Assembly: GCA_934565775.1 (NCBI GenBank) | Contig: CAKTIN010000001.1 | Location: forward strand, 1 to 64,000 | DNA length: 64,000 nt | From: an uncultured Oscillospiraceae bacterium | GTDB lineage: Bacteria; Bacillota; Clostridia; Oscillospirales; Oscillospiraceae | Direction of reading: 5' to 3' | Part shown: in pieces, positions 23,760-32,691 of the stretch | Numbering within the stretch: position 1 is the stretch's first letter | How the letters are laid out: every line of letters begins with the position of its first letter | Program-made: the position numbers and the translations under genes | The notes under the pieces: model-generated | Database searches by the model: none | The model's input: only the letters and a program-made list of their open reading frames with translations | Told to the model about the DNA's origin: nothing

Positions 23760-24689
23760 ATGAAGATTTATGAAAAAATGACCGACCTGATCGGAAACAC
23801 CCCCCTGGTCAAGCTGGGGGCCTATGCCGCCGCCCGGGGCCTGGAGGCGGAGCTTGTGGCGAAGGTGGAGTTCTTCAATCCCGCCGGGAGCGTCAAGGAC
23901 CGGGTGGCGAAGGCCATGCTGGACGACGCCGAGGCGAAGGGCCTGCTGGCGCCGGGCAGCGTCATCATCGAGCCCACCAGCGGCAACACGGGCATCGGCC
24001 TGGCGGCCGTAGCCGCCGCCCGGGGGTACAAGGTGATCCTGACCATGCCGGAGACCATGAGCGTGGAGCGGCGGAACCTGCTGAAGGCCTATGGGGCCCA
24101 GGTGGTCCTGACCCCCGGGGCCAAGGGCATGACCGGGGCCATTGAGAAGGCGGAGGCCCTGGGCAAGGAGATTCCCGGCAGCTTCCTGCCCGGGCAGTTT
24201 ACCAACCCCGCCAACCCCGGGGCCCACTATGCCGGCACCGGTCCGGAGATCTGGCGGGACACCGAGGGGAAGGTGGACCTGTTTGTGGCCGGGGTCGGCA
24301 CCGGCGGCACCCTGTCCGGGGTGGGCGCTTACCTAAAGCAGCAGAACCCCCAGGTGAAGATCGTGGCGGTGGAGCCGGAGACCTCTCCGGTGCTGTCCAA
24401 GGGCGTTTCCGGGCCTCACAAAATTCAGGGCATCGGCGCGGGCTTTGTGCCCAAGACCCTGAATACGTCGATTTATGACGAGGTGATCCCGGTGAGCGAC
24501 GCGGACGCCTTCGCCACCGGCCGGGCCATTGCCCATGAGGAGGGGCTGCTGGTGGGGATTTCCTCCGGGGCTGCGGTCTACGCGGCTACGGTGCTGGCCC
24601 GCCGCCCGGAGAACAAGGGCAAGCGGATCGTGGTGCTCCTGCCGGACACGGGGGAGCGGTATCTCTCCACGCCCATGTTTGTGGAGTAA
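23760..24689 (+). CDS. cysK: Cysteine synthase (O-acetylserine sulfhydrylase)
   Basis: 309-residue PLP enzyme making cysteine from O-acetylserine and sulfide. Motifs: [24 protein letters not shown] (cofactor Lys ~44), [11 protein letters not shown] (substrate loop), [12 protein letters not shown] (phosphate-binding), and [11 protein letters not shown] with the Ser contacting the pyridine nitrogen. GGAAAGGAGCGTTTTT precedes the ATG. It is divergent from mnmA and the cysteine desulfurase, so cysteine supply and cysteine-sulfur use share one control region. Confidence 0.97.
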   Translation: MKIYEKMTDLIGNTPLVKLGAYAAARGLEAELVAKVEFFNPAGSVKDRVAKAMLDDAEAKGLLAPGSVIIEPTSGNTGIGLAAVAAARGYKVILTMPETMSVERRNLLKAYGAQVVLTPGAKGMTGAIEKAEALGKEIPGSFLPGQFTNPANPGAHYAGTGPEIWRDTEGKVDLFVAGVGTGGTLSGVGAYLKQQNPQVKIVAVEPETSPVLSKGVSGPHKIQGIGAGFVPKTLNTSIYDEVIPVSDADAFATGRAIAHEEGLLVGISSGAAVYAATVLARRPENKGKRIVVLLPDTGERYLSTPMFVE

Positions 24690-24707
24690 GCCAAGAGAAT
24701 GAAAAGG

Positions 24708-24739
24708 GGGCGCTTGCCGGTTGGTAAGCGTCCTTTTTT
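24708..24739 (+). terminator. Terminator after cysK
   Basis: Stem GGGCGCTTGCC/GGTAAGCGTCC with a 4-nt loop, then TTTTTT, 19 bp past the cysK stop. The same GCTTGCC arm motif recurs inside repeat copies R1 and R2. Confidence 0.9.
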
Positions 24740-24750
24740 GTGCTAAAAAG

Positions 24751-25346
24751 TTTGAAATTTCAGAGCGTCAAAGGCTCCCTTATGCAAAGGGCGGGTGCAA
24801 CCCGCAGCGGATCAAAATAGGACGCTTGCCGGTGGCAAGCGCACCACACAAAAATCTTTGATTTTTGATTGAGGGATTGTAAGCTATCCCATTTTGAGAA
24901 AACTTTCAATCAAGCGTTTTTCCCGTTTTGCATTAGCGCTCAGTCGAGGCAACCTGCGCTGCCCCCGGCGGGGCCCTTTCCACTGGGGGAAAGGGCCGAA
25001 AGCCCACCGGGCTGCGGCCCGGACCCGGGGCCCAGGCGGCGGTACGGGTCAAGCGCCCGGCAAAACTTGTGAACCGTTACGTCGCACCGGCACTGTTTCG
25101 ACACGCAACAGCGCTTGGCCGCGCACACGCCCGAAATGCACAGAGCAGAATTTGGCAGCAGTTGCGTTGGGAGATGTGCATCATGCCGCCCGATGGTGCC
25201 GGATGTAACAAGATGGTTCAGCTTATAACGAGAAATGCACATAAATATGTAGAAATCTAAAAATTGCAATTGCTACACGCTTAAATCATGAGTGAGTCGT
25301 TCGGAAATTTCAGAAAGTCAAAGGCTCCCTTGTGTGAAGGGAGCCT
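24751..25346 (-). repeat. Interspersed palindrome-bounded repeat, copy R2 (long form, inverted)
   Basis: About 0.6 kb, related to R1 but in the opposite orientation. Both ends carry the boundary module (CAGAGCGTCAAAGGCTCCC near 24770, CAGAAAGTCAAAGGCTCCC near 25312). Next to the first end is the 15-bp palindrome GCGGGTGCAACCCGC. The conserved core hairpin and the GATAGC/CAATCCCTCA segment are present in reverse. It also contains the ~85-bp AT-rich insertion (near 25215-25290) that is present in the 38.1-kb unit but absent in R1. With R1 it brackets pyk, the cysteine desulfurase, mnmA and cysK. Confidence 0.82.
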
Positions 25347-25514
25347 TCCCGCAATCATCACCGCCGGCGGGCCGGTGGGTTTTTCCTACAAAAAAGTCAG
25401 GTCCGGCGACGGCCGGGCCTGGCAGCTTTTTTATGGAATTTTATAGGGAGTGTTTTCCAAAATAAGAGCAAAATAGCTTTTTTCCGGAGAAATCCGGCAG
25501 ATTTTTGGACCGGC

Positions 25515-26231
25515 TTACGCCAGATAGAACCGGAACATGGGGCGGACGAGCAGCTCCGTCCGGTGCAGGGGCTCATTCTGCCGGTCGTAGCCGAATTCCT
25601 CCATGCGGATCACGGCTTCTCCCTCCTCCAGGTGCAGCAGCTCCGCGTCGCTGCCGTGCACCCGGTACAACTCAATCCAGTTAGGCCCGTGATTCACTAC
25701 CCCGCCGTAAGCGGAATTGAGAATCCCATAAAAGGAGCCCTCCAGGTCCTCTGGGGTGAGATAACTGAACCTTTCCGGTAAATACAGCCGCTCCAAAAGC
25801 ACCGGCATACCATCCCCCAGGCGCAGGCGCTTGGCGCAAATCACCGACTCGCCGGGCTTCAGCCGGAAAAAGGCCCGGTCCTCCTCAGAGGCCGGCTGCA
25901 CCTTCATATCCACCACCACGGTGGAGGGCTGCATATTCATCCGCGCGCAGGTTGCGGAGAAACCGGCTCCGGTGTGCATGGGATAGGCCTTTATGGAAGA
26001 GACAAAGGTTCCCTTACCCTGAATCTTCTGCAAATAGCCCTCCTTCACCAGCTCGTTCACCGCGTTGCGCACGGTGATCCGGGAGACCCCGTACTTCCGC
26101 ATGAGCTCCGGCTCCGGGGGGATTGCCTGATCCACCTGATAACCGCTGTCCGGTTCAATATAATCCGCCTGCAGGCGGTCCTTCAGCTGGCGGTACAGGG
26201 GCACCGCGCTGCTGCTGTCCAATTTCTTCAT
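25515..26231 (-). CDS. GntR-family regulator with UTRA ligand domain (HutC type)
   Basis: 238-residue transcription factor. The N-terminal winged helix covers residues ~8-75 (PLYRQLKDRL, YGVSRITVRNAVNELVKEGYLQKIQGKGTFV). A UTRA ligand-binding domain follows (ESVICAKRLRLGDGMPVLLERLYLP). An extended -10-like TGGTATGAT lies in the 180-bp AT-rich stretch upstream. No enzyme or transporter gene adjoins it in the same direction, so the target genes and effector (often a sugar phosphate or amino acid) are unknown. Confidence 0.92.
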   Translation of the reverse strand: MKKLDSSSAVPLYRQLKDRLQADYIEPDSGYQVDQAIPPEPELMRKYGVSRITVRNAVNELVKEGYLQKIQGKGTFVSSIKAYPMHTGAGFSATCARMNMQPSTVVVDMKVQPASEEDRAFFRLKPGESVICAKRLRLGDGMPVLLERLYLPERFSYLTPEDLEGSFYGILNSAYGGVVNHGPNWIELYRVHGSDAELLHLEEGEAVIRMEEFGYDRQNEPLHRTELLVRPMFRFYLA

Positions 26232-26410
26232 GGTATCTTCCCCATTTGTTCCTTTTTTCCTCAGAATATCATACCATAAATTTCAAATTTGTACAGCAAT
26301 CGCTCAAATTTTTGTGAAATTCAGCAAAATTTCTCCGCATTCTTTAGTGAGTATCACAAGAAACTCCTGGCTTTACAAGGTTTCACCCCGGTAATTTTTT
26401 CTCTGCACTC

Positions 26411-27442
26411 CTATAATGCGGCAATATCCTCCAGCAGCGCGTCCACCTCGGCCCGGGTGGTGGCCCAGCTGGTACAGAACCGCGCAACGGTCCCCCGGGG
26501 CGTCTCGCCCTCCTCCTCGAAGCAATAGCGCCGGGCCAGGGTCTCCTTCTGCTCCCGGGTCAGAAGGACAAACTGCTGGTTGGTGGGGCTGTCCACCCAG
26601 AAGGGAATCTTCTTTGCCGCAAAGGCCGCCCGGATCTCCATGGCCAGAGCGTCGGCCCGCTTCGTCTTTTCAAAATAGTCGCCGCTCTCCAGCAGGATCG
26701 AAAATTGCAGCCCCATCAGCCAGCCCTTCGCCAGCACCGCGCCGTGCTGCTTCATGTGCGCCTTGAAGCGGTATTGCAGCGCGGGCTCCGTCAGCACCAG
26801 GGCCTCCCCGAACAGGGCCCCGCACTTGGTCCCGCCGATATAGAATGCGTCGGTAAGGGCTCCGAAGTCCGCAAGGGTCAGGTCGTTGGGCTCCGCCCCC
26901 AGGCCGTAGCCCATGCGCGCCCCGTCCACGAACAGATACATCCCGTACTTTCGGCAGACCCGGCTGATCTCCTCCAGCTCCCGGTGGGAATATAGGGTCC
27001 CCTTTTCCGTGGGGAAGGACAGATACACCAGCTTGGGCTCCGTCAGATACTCCGGGGCGCCGCCGCCATAATAGGCTGCGGCGCAGGCGTCGATCTGCCC
27101 GGCGGTGAGCTTACCGTCCGCATTGGGCAGGGAGAGAATCTTATGCCCCGTATTTTCAATGGAGGCCGCCTCATGGCAGTTAATATGCCCGGTGTCCGCC
27201 GCAATGACGCTCTGCACCGGGGACAGGGCCGCCGCGATGACCACCAGATTGGCCTGGGTCGCCCCGGGAAGAAACTGGACCAGGGCGTCCTCCCGGCCCA
27301 CCAGCCGCTTGACAAGCGCCGCGGCTTTGGCGCACCACCGGTCCTCCCCGTAGCCCCCGAAGCTCTCGGAATTGGTGGCCGCCAGGGCCTCCAGAATGGA
27401 GGGCAGGGCCCCGTGGTTATAATCGTTGTTGAATCGTATCAT
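26411..27442 (-). CDS. Low-specificity threonine aldolase-type PLP enzyme
   Basis: 343-residue fold-type I PLP enzyme of the threonine aldolase/beta-eliminating lyase group, which cleaves threonine to glycine and acetaldehyde. It opens FNNDYNHGALPSILEAL and contains GATQANLVVIAAAL, HINCHEAASIENTGHKI, FVDGARMGYGLG (Asp contacting the pyridine ring), and YIGGTKCGALFGEAL with the Schiff-base Lys. GGAGCCATTTGGC fixes the start at 27442. It stands 108 bp after the dCMP deaminase gene and may be cotranscribed with it. Confidence 0.88.
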   Translation of the reverse strand: MIRFNNDYNHGALPSILEALAATNSESFGGYGEDRWCAKAAALVKRLVGREDALVQFLPGATQANLVVIAAALSPVQSVIAADTGHINCHEAASIENTGHKILSLPNADGKLTAGQIDACAAAYYGGGAPEYLTEPKLVYLSFPTEKGTLYSHRELEEISRVCRKYGMYLFVDGARMGYGLGAEPNDLTLADFGALTDAFYIGGTKCGALFGEALVLTEPALQYRFKAHMKQHGAVLAKGWLMGLQFSILLESGDYFEKTKRADALAMEIRAAFAAKKIPFWVDSPTNQQFVLLTREQKETLARRYCFEEEGETPRGTVARFCTSWATTRAEVDALLEDIAAL

Positions 27443-27550
27443 GCCAAATGGCTCCTTCCTGTCTGCTCCCCGGCCGGAAAAGGGAAAAGCGGGCATCCCG
27501 GCAAAAAGCCGAATTCCCGCTTCTGTTTCAAATCCCGGCCCGGGAGGCGC

Positions 27551-28048
27551 TTACTTTTTCTCCTCGGGCTCCGAAGGAAAGAGGGTATCGTCGTTAAACA
27601 CCCAATCCTGCACGTTAAATACCTGATACCGACCGCTGGACTGCCGGACGATCATCTTGCTCAGCCCCGCGTTGATAATCATCTTCCGGCACATGGGGCA
27701 GGGTTCCTCCTGGTCAATGAGCTCGCCGGTGGCGGCGTCCTTGCCTACCAGGTAAATGGTACCCCCCAGGCACTCGCTCCGGGCGGCGGAGATAATGGCG
27801 TTCGCCTCCGCGTGGACGCTGCGGCACAGCTCATACCGCTCCCCGCTGGGAATATGCCGCTGCTGACGGATGCAGTAGCCCAGGTCCATGCAGTTCGCCC
27901 GGCCCCGGGGCGCGCCGTTATACCCCGTCGAGACGATCTCATCGTTTCGCACGATCAGCGCCCCGTAATGGGCCCGGCGGCAGGTGGACCGCTCCGAGAC
28001 CGTCTGGGCAATATCCAGATAATAGTTTTCCTTGTCAATGCGGCTCAT
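27551..28048 (-). CDS. Deoxycytidylate deaminase (ComEB-like)
   Basis: 165-residue zinc deaminase converting dCMP to dUMP for thymidylate synthesis. The zinc-binding and catalytic motif is HAEANAI, with PCPMCRKMI supplying the two Cys ligands. The N-terminal CRRAHYGALIVRNDEIVSTGYNGAPRG is typical of the family. AAAGGAGCATAGCC precedes the ATG. It is transcribed away from dnaA from a good promoter. A role in DNA uptake is historical (comEB) and not implied. Confidence 0.93.
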   Translation of the reverse strand: MSRIDKENYYLDIAQTVSERSTCRRAHYGALIVRNDEIVSTGYNGAPRGRANCMDLGYCIRQQRHIPSGERYELCRSVHAEANAIISAARSECLGGTIYLVGKDAATGELIDQEEPCPMCRKMIINAGLSKMIVRQSSGRYQVFNVQDWVFNDDTLFPSEPEEKK

Positions 28049-28097
28049 GGCTATGCTCCTTTGAAAGGGACGGCGGCCTGGGCCGCCATTTTTTGCT

Positions 28098-28126
28098 ATT
28101 ATATCTTAATTTTTCAAAAACTGCAA
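28098..28126 (-). promoter_or_regulatory. dCMP deaminase promoter
   Basis: TTGCAG and TATAAT on the minus strand, 17-bp spacer. The leader then forms a small GGCGGCC/GGCCGCC hairpin before the ribosome-binding site. Confidence 0.8.
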
Positions 28127-28413
28127 TAGGACCCCCGCTTTTTTGGGTATATTTCACTGTTTTTCCTCCACCCAACCCTGAAATTTCCCTGTATTTTCTA
28201 TCAAATTCACCACTTTGTAACCATTTGTAAAAATTTCTCCCCGAAAAAACGGGCTCTCTGCCCCGGGGATTTCTTTTTTTATAATGTGTAGCAGAAAAAA
28301 AACTTGTATTCTTCCGGAAGATATGATAAAATTAGCATGAGATTTTATCGATTTTACATGATTTTACTGGCGAAATGGGGGCGTCGGCTTCCTGCCGCCG
28401 AAAGGAGCGCGCT
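28127..28413 (+). promoter_or_regulatory. dnaA upstream region with probable promoter
   Basis: AT-rich stretch between the divergent dCMP deaminase gene and dnaA. TTGTAT (28304-28309) and TAAAAT (28327-28332) with a 17-bp spacer make the likeliest dnaA promoter. No good DnaA boxes are visible here, in contrast to the region after dnaA. A GC-rich CGGGCTCTCTGCCCCGGGG patch and long A and T runs are the only other features. Confidence 0.6.
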
Positions 28414-29727
28414 ATGTCCTCTTCCTCCTTCGTCTGGGCCAAGATCCTGGCCCATATGGAAAACAGGCTCGGCCCTCAGGTCGTGGCCTCCTGGTTTGAC
28501 AATACCGATGTGGTGGAGCTCAACGAGGAGCGTCTGGTGCTTCACGCCCCCTCCCCCTTCTGCAAGGAGATGATCCTGCGCCGGTGCAAGGAATACATCG
28601 ACGACGCCATGCAGGAGATCTTCGACACCAAGCTGGAGCTGGTGGTCCTTACGGACGACGAAATGTCCAGCTTTGAGAAAAAAAACCAGGACGAGAACAT
28701 CCCGGATTTCAACCCCCAGTACACCTTTGAGACCTTCGTGGTCGGCTCCAGCAACCGCTTCGCTTACGGCGCCGCGGTGGGCGTGGCCAAGGACCCCGGA
28801 AAGTCCTACAATCCCCTGTTCATTTACGGCCCTCCCGGCGTGGGCAAGACCCATCTGCTGTACGCCATCGCCAACGGCATCCGCAAACAGCATCCCGAAT
28901 TCCGCATCGTCTATGTCAAAGGCGACGATTTCACCAACGACATGATCCGCGCCATTCAGGACAACAAGAACTTCGAATTCCGGGAGAAATACCGCCGGGC
29001 GGACCTGCTGCTCATCGACGATATTCAGTTTATCGCCGGTAAGGAGGGCACCCAGGAGGAGTTCTTCCATACCTTTAATAAGCTCTATGAGGCGGACAAG
29101 CAGATCGTCATGACCTCCGACCGCCGCCCCAGCGATATGAAAACCCTGCAGGACCGGCTGAAGAGCCGGTTTGAAAGCGGCCTGCTGGCGGACATTCAGC
29201 CCCCAGACTACGAGACCCGTATGGCCATCCTCCGGAACAAGGCGGACTCCATGGGTCTGGACCTGTCCGACGACGTGTGCCGGTACATTGCCAACAGCAT
29301 CACCAACAACGTCCGGCAGATCGAGGGCACGGTCAAGCGCATTCAGGCCTTCCGGGATCTGAACAAAATGCCCCTGGACCTGGAGAACGTCTCCAAGACC
29401 GTCAGCGAAATGTTCCGGGTGGAAGGCAGCGCCATGCCCACCCCGGCGCTGATCGTCTCCCAGGTGAGCAAGTTCTATTCCATTGACGAGGTGGTCCTGC
29501 GGGGGACCCTGCGGAACCAGGCCACGGCGGAGGCCCGGCAGGTGACCATGTACCTGATGCGGACTCTGACCAACCTGTCTACCACGGACATCGGCCGGGA
29601 GTTTGGCCGGGATCACACCACGGTCCTCCACGCCATCCGCAAGGTGGAGGCCGCGCTGAAGGACGACGGCTCCCGCATGAGCGACGTGGTCCGGGATATT
29701 ACCGCCAATATCAACTCCCTGCTGTAA
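28414..29727 (+). CDS. dnaA: Chromosomal replication initiator DnaA
   Basis: 437-residue AAA+ initiator that binds DnaA boxes and melts the origin. Domain I covers residues ~1-85, followed by a short linker. The AAA+ domain starts near YTFETFVVGSSNRFAY, with Walker A GPPGVGKTH (~139-147) and Walker B LLLIDDIQFIAGKEGTQEEFF. Domain IV ends with the DNA-recognition segment FGRDHTTVLHAIRKVE. AAAGGAGCGCGCT precedes ATG 28414. The DnaA-box cluster lies directly downstream. Confidence 0.98.
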   Translation: MSSSSFVWAKILAHMENRLGPQVVASWFDNTDVVELNEERLVLHAPSPFCKEMILRRCKEYIDDAMQEIFDTKLELVVLTDDEMSSFEKKNQDENIPDFNPQYTFETFVVGSSNRFAYGAAVGVAKDPGKSYNPLFIYGPPGVGKTHLLYAIANGIRKQHPEFRIVYVKGDDFTNDMIRAIQDNKNFEFREKYRRADLLLIDDIQFIAGKEGTQEEFFHTFNKLYEADKQIVMTSDRRPSDMKTLQDRLKSRFESGLLADIQPPDYETRMAILRNKADSMGLDLSDDVCRYIANSITNNVRQIEGTVKRIQAFRDLNKMPLDLENVSKTVSEMFRVEGSAMPTPALIVSQVSKFYSIDEVVLRGTLRNQATAEARQVTMYLMRTLTNLSTTDIGREFGRDHTTVLHAIRKVEAALKDDGSRMSDVVRDITANINSLL

Positions 29728-30000
29728 AAATGCTTTTCCAACTTTTTGGGCTCCTTTTGGCCAAAAAGTTTTCCACAGGCCCTGTGGATTGTGCAGGCGG
29801 CCCCCTGTGGAAAAGTTGCCCTTCTTTTTGCCCGCCGGAGGGCTGTGGATAAACCGTGTAAGCTCTCCACAGGGGGTGTGGATAAAAAAGCCCGGAATCC
29901 CGTGGTTTTTCCGGGTTATCCACAGTATCCACGCCCCTACTATAACAACTAACATTATCCTTTCTGTTTATACTGTATTATTTATAAATCTGAACGAGGA
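29728..30000 (+). other. Replication origin oriC (dnaA-dnaN region)
   Basis: The noncoding gap holds three perfect DnaA boxes: TGTGGATAA at 29844-29852 and 29877-29885, and TTATCCACA at 29916-29924. Weaker ones, with one or two mismatches, lie at 29769-29777, 29783-29791, 29806-29814, 29863-29871 and 29925-29933. An AT-rich stretch (about 29938-29992) after the last box is the likely unwinding element. The change in gene strand around this point supports the origin call. Confidence 0.93.
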
Positions 30001-30011
30001 AGGTCGAGTCT

Positions 30012-31121
30012 ATGAGATTTACCTGTGAAAAAGACAGTCTGGTTTCTGCGCTGAGCATTGCCAGCCGCACCGTAGCCCAGAAGAGCACCCTCCAGGTGCT
30101 GGAGGGCATCTACTGTAAGGCCGGGCACGGCCTGTACCTCACCGGCTACAACCTGGAGACAGGCATCACCGTCCACGTGGACGCCAGCGTGCCGGAGGAC
30201 GGCGAGTGCATCTTCCCCGCCCGGCTGTTCTTCGATATTATCCGCCGCCTGCCGGACGGAGACGTCATGGTGGTGGTGGACGAGAACTACAAGGTCTCCA
30301 TCCGGGCCCAGCAGGCCTCCTTCACCATTTCCGCCTCCGACCCGGAGGACTATCCCGAGCTGCCGGACGTGGAGAGCAACAAGGGCGTGTCCATCCCCCA
30401 GGGGGAGCTGCGGGACATGATCGGCGGCACCATCTTCTCCGTGTCGGAGAATCAGGGCCGGCCCATCCACACCGGCTGCCTGTTTGAGGTGGCCGACGAC
30501 AGCATTTCCATGGTAGCCGTGGACGGCTACCGCCTGGCCCGGCGGACCTACCATCCCAAGGAGCCCACCGGCCGGACCATGAAGTTCGTAGTTCCCGCCC
30601 CGGCGCTGAAGGAAGTGGAGAAGATTCTGGGCGATACCCAGGAGCCCGCCGTGTTTACCCTGGGGCCCAAGCACATTCTCTTTGAGATCGGAGAGGCGAC
30701 CCTAGTCTGCCGCCTGCTGGAGGGCGAATTCCTGGATTGGCGGCAGGTGGTGCCCACCAACTGCCCGGTGAAGCTGGTGGCCAACGTCTCCAAGCTGGCC
30801 GCCTCCTTTGAGCGGGTGGGCCTGATCGTCAACGAGAAGGTCAAGAGCCCCGTGCGCTGCACCTTCGGGGAGAACGAGGCCCACTTCATCACCAGCACCC
30901 CCATCGGCAACGCCGAGGACCGGTGCGACCTGGCCGGCAACGGCGAGGGGCTGGAGATCGGCTTCAACTACCGCTATATTCTCGACGCCCTCCGGGCGGT
31001 GCCCAGCGAGGAGGTCGCCCTGGAGATGAAGGACGGCATGAGCCCCATCGTCTTTACCCCCGTGCGGCCGGAGGACGATTTCGCCTATATGGTCCTTCCC
31101 GTGCGGCTGAAAAACAAGTAA
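30012..31121 (+). CDS. dnaN: DNA polymerase III sliding clamp (beta subunit)
   Basis: 369-residue ring-forming clamp that tethers polymerase and repair proteins to DNA. It starts MRFTCEKDSLVSALSIASRTV and shows the three repeated clamp folds, with VAVDGYRLARR in the middle domain and a C-terminal DDFAYMVLPVRL typical of the end of DnaN. GAGGAAGGTCGAGTCT precedes the ATG. It is the first gene after oriC and precedes the S4-domain gene by 10 bp. Confidence 0.98.
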   Translation: MRFTCEKDSLVSALSIASRTVAQKSTLQVLEGIYCKAGHGLYLTGYNLETGITVHVDASVPEDGECIFPARLFFDIIRRLPDGDVMVVVDENYKVSIRAQQASFTISASDPEDYPELPDVESNKGVSIPQGELRDMIGGTIFSVSENQGRPIHTGCLFEVADDSISMVAVDGYRLARRTYHPKEPTGRTMKFVVPAPALKEVEKILGDTQEPAVFTLGPKHILFEIGEATLVCRLLEGEFLDWRQVVPTNCPVKLVANVSKLAASFERVGLIVNEKVKSPVRCTFGENEAHFITSTPIGNAEDRCDLAGNGEGLEIGFNYRYILDALRAVPSEEVALEMKDGMSPIVFTPVRPEDDFAYMVLPVRLKNK

Positions 31122-31131
31122 GGAGGCCAAT

Positions 31132-31383
31132 ATGAAGGTCGTAGTCAAACGCAAGACGCCCTCGGAGGAAATCCCCGTGGCCATTCATACCCCGTTTATC
31201 AAGCTGGAGGCGGCGCTGAAGCTCTGCGACGCCGTGCCCTCCGGCGGAATGGGCAAGAACCTGATCCAGGACGGAGAGGTGACCGTCAACGGAGAGGTCT
31301 GCACCATGCGGGGCAAAAAGCTCTATCCGGGGGACGCCTTCTCCTGCATGGGCGGAAATTACCGGGTGACCGATGAGGCTTGA
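31132..31383 (+). CDS. S4-domain RNA-binding protein (YaaA/RlbA-like)
   Basis: 83-residue small protein. An S4 RNA-binding fold is visible in FIKLEAALKLCDAVPSGGMGKNLIQDGEVTVNGEVCTMRGKKL, split here only by description. The same gene lies between dnaN and recF in Bacillus and many Clostridia, where it is a ribosome-associated or recF-coupled protein of uncertain function. It overlaps recF by 11 bp, so the two are translationally coupled. Confidence 0.9.
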   Translation: MKVVVKRKTPSEEIPVAIHTPFIKLEAALKLCDAVPSGGMGKNLIQDGEVTVNGEVCTMRGKKLYPGDAFSCMGGNYRVTDEA

Positions 31384-32500
31384 CGCGCTTCATCTGGAGC
31401 ATTTCCGGAATTATGAGAGCCTGGAGGCGGAATTTGACCCGGGGGTGAACCTCATTGTAGGGGATAACGCCCAGGGAAAGACCAATCTCCTGGAGTCCAT
31501 GGTCTATCTGTCCATGGGAAAGTCCTACCGCACCCGGAGAGAGCAGGAGCTCATCGGCTTTGGGGCGGAGTTCGCCCGGCTGTCCGCCAGGATCACCGGC
31601 CAGCGCCGGGAGCAGACCCTGGAGGCCCTGCTGTTTTCCGGCCGCAGGCCCCGGCAGCTGTTTCTCAACGGCGTGAAGAAAAAGACCGCCGGGGAGTTGG
31701 CCGGGGTGCTGACCACGGTGCTGTTCTGCCCGGAGGACCTGCTGGTGCTCAAGTCCGGCGCCGCCGCCCGGCGGCGGCTGATGGACGGGGCCCTGTCTCA
31801 GCTCCGGCCTAATTATGAGGCGGCTCTGGGGCTGTACACCCGGGCCTATGAACAGAAGAGCCAGATTCTGAAGCAGCGCTTTGAGAACCCCTCCCTGCTC
31901 CAGATTCTGCCGGAGTATAACCGGCAGCTGTGCCAGGCCGGGGCGGCGATCATCTCCTACCGGGCCCGGTTTCTGGAGGCCCTGGGGGCGGAGGCCACGG
32001 CCTATCACCGGTCCTTCTCCGGGGGCCGGGAGGCGCTGACGGTGGAATATAAGACCGTATCCACGGTGTCGGACCCCTTTGTGCCCCTGCCCGCTCTGCG
32101 GGAGGCGCTGGAGGCGCACATGGAAGCCCACGCCCGGGCGGAGCTGGAGGCGGCCCAGTGCCTCTCCGGTCCGCACAAGGACGATTTTGACCTGCTGCTG
32201 GACGGCATGAGCCTGAAAAGCTTCGGCTCCCAGGGGCAGGTGCGCACCGCCGCCATCAGTCTGAAGCTGGCCCAGCGGGCTCTGTTCCTCCGGGACACCG
32301 GGGAGGAGCCGGTGCTGCTGCTGGACGATGTGCTCTCGGAGCTGGACCCCGGGCGGCAGGATTTTGTGCTGAACCAGATCCGCACGGGGCAGGTATTCAT
32401 TACCTGCTGCGAGTCCGGCAGGCTCACCGACCTGGGCCGGGTGCTGCGCATCTCCGGCGGCCGCCTGGCAGAGGTTTTGGATATTAAAAAAACAGACTGA
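31373..32500 (+). CDS. recF: DNA replication and repair protein RecF
   Basis: 375-residue SMC-like ATPase acting with RecOR to load RecA at gaps. Walker A is VGDNAQGKTNLLE (about residues 29-41). The LEHFRNYESLEAEF N-terminus, the signature FGSQGQVRTAAISLKLA and Walker B VLLLDDVLSELDPGRQ are intact. It starts inside the S4-domain gene. The gene ends before a repeat-bearing gap, so gyrB probably has its own start of transcription. Confidence 0.97.
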   Translation: MRLDALHLEHFRNYESLEAEFDPGVNLIVGDNAQGKTNLLESMVYLSMGKSYRTRREQELIGFGAEFARLSARITGQRREQTLEALLFSGRRPRQLFLNGVKKKTAGELAGVLTTVLFCPEDLLVLKSGAAARRRLMDGALSQLRPNYEAALGLYTRAYEQKSQILKQRFENPSLLQILPEYNRQLCQAGAAIISYRARFLEALGAEATAYHRSFSGGREALTVEYKTVSTVSDPFVPLPALREALEAHMEAHARAELEAAQCLSGPHKDDFDLLLDGMSLKSFGSQGQVRTAAISLKLAQRALFLRDTGEEPVLLLDDVLSELDPGRQDFVLNQIRTGQVFITCCESGRLTDLGRVLRISGGRLAEVLDIKKTD

Positions 32501-32535
32501 TTTTTGAACAATAAGCCAAAATTGTTGCTGAAGGG

Positions 32536-32607
32536 TTCGAAAATTTCAGAAAACAAAAGGCTCCCTTATGGAAAGGCGGGCTGCACCCGCCTTTCCACAA
32601 GGGAGCT
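32536..32607. repeat. Solo boundary palindrome of the interspersed repeat (R3)
   Basis: A single boundary module without the core. TTCGAAAATTTCAG and AAAAGGCTCCC match the ends of R2. Next comes a long near-perfect palindrome with arms GCTCCCTTATGGAAAGGCGGG and CCCGCCTTTCCACAAGGGAGC, one internal mismatch and a 5-nt loop (32560-32606). As RNA it is a very stable hairpin and may end recF transcripts although no T run follows. Downstream lies a truncated DUF559-like ORF. Confidence 0.75.
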
Positions 32608-32691
32608 TGGGGCGCTCCTGCGCCAGTGCAAAGGGAACATTCGTCTTTGCGCGCGATCGCGCACATCCGGAACGGAAGCTGAAGGATACGT

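Noticed and set aside
19062-25346. Composite transposon bounded by R1 and R2
   Set aside because: No transposase or integrase lies in or near the repeats, and the genes between them are core metabolic genes that match the chromosome in composition.
28127-28413. Second origin cluster upstream of dnaA
   Set aside because: No box within one mismatch of TTATCCACA was found there, unlike the dnaA-dnaN gap.
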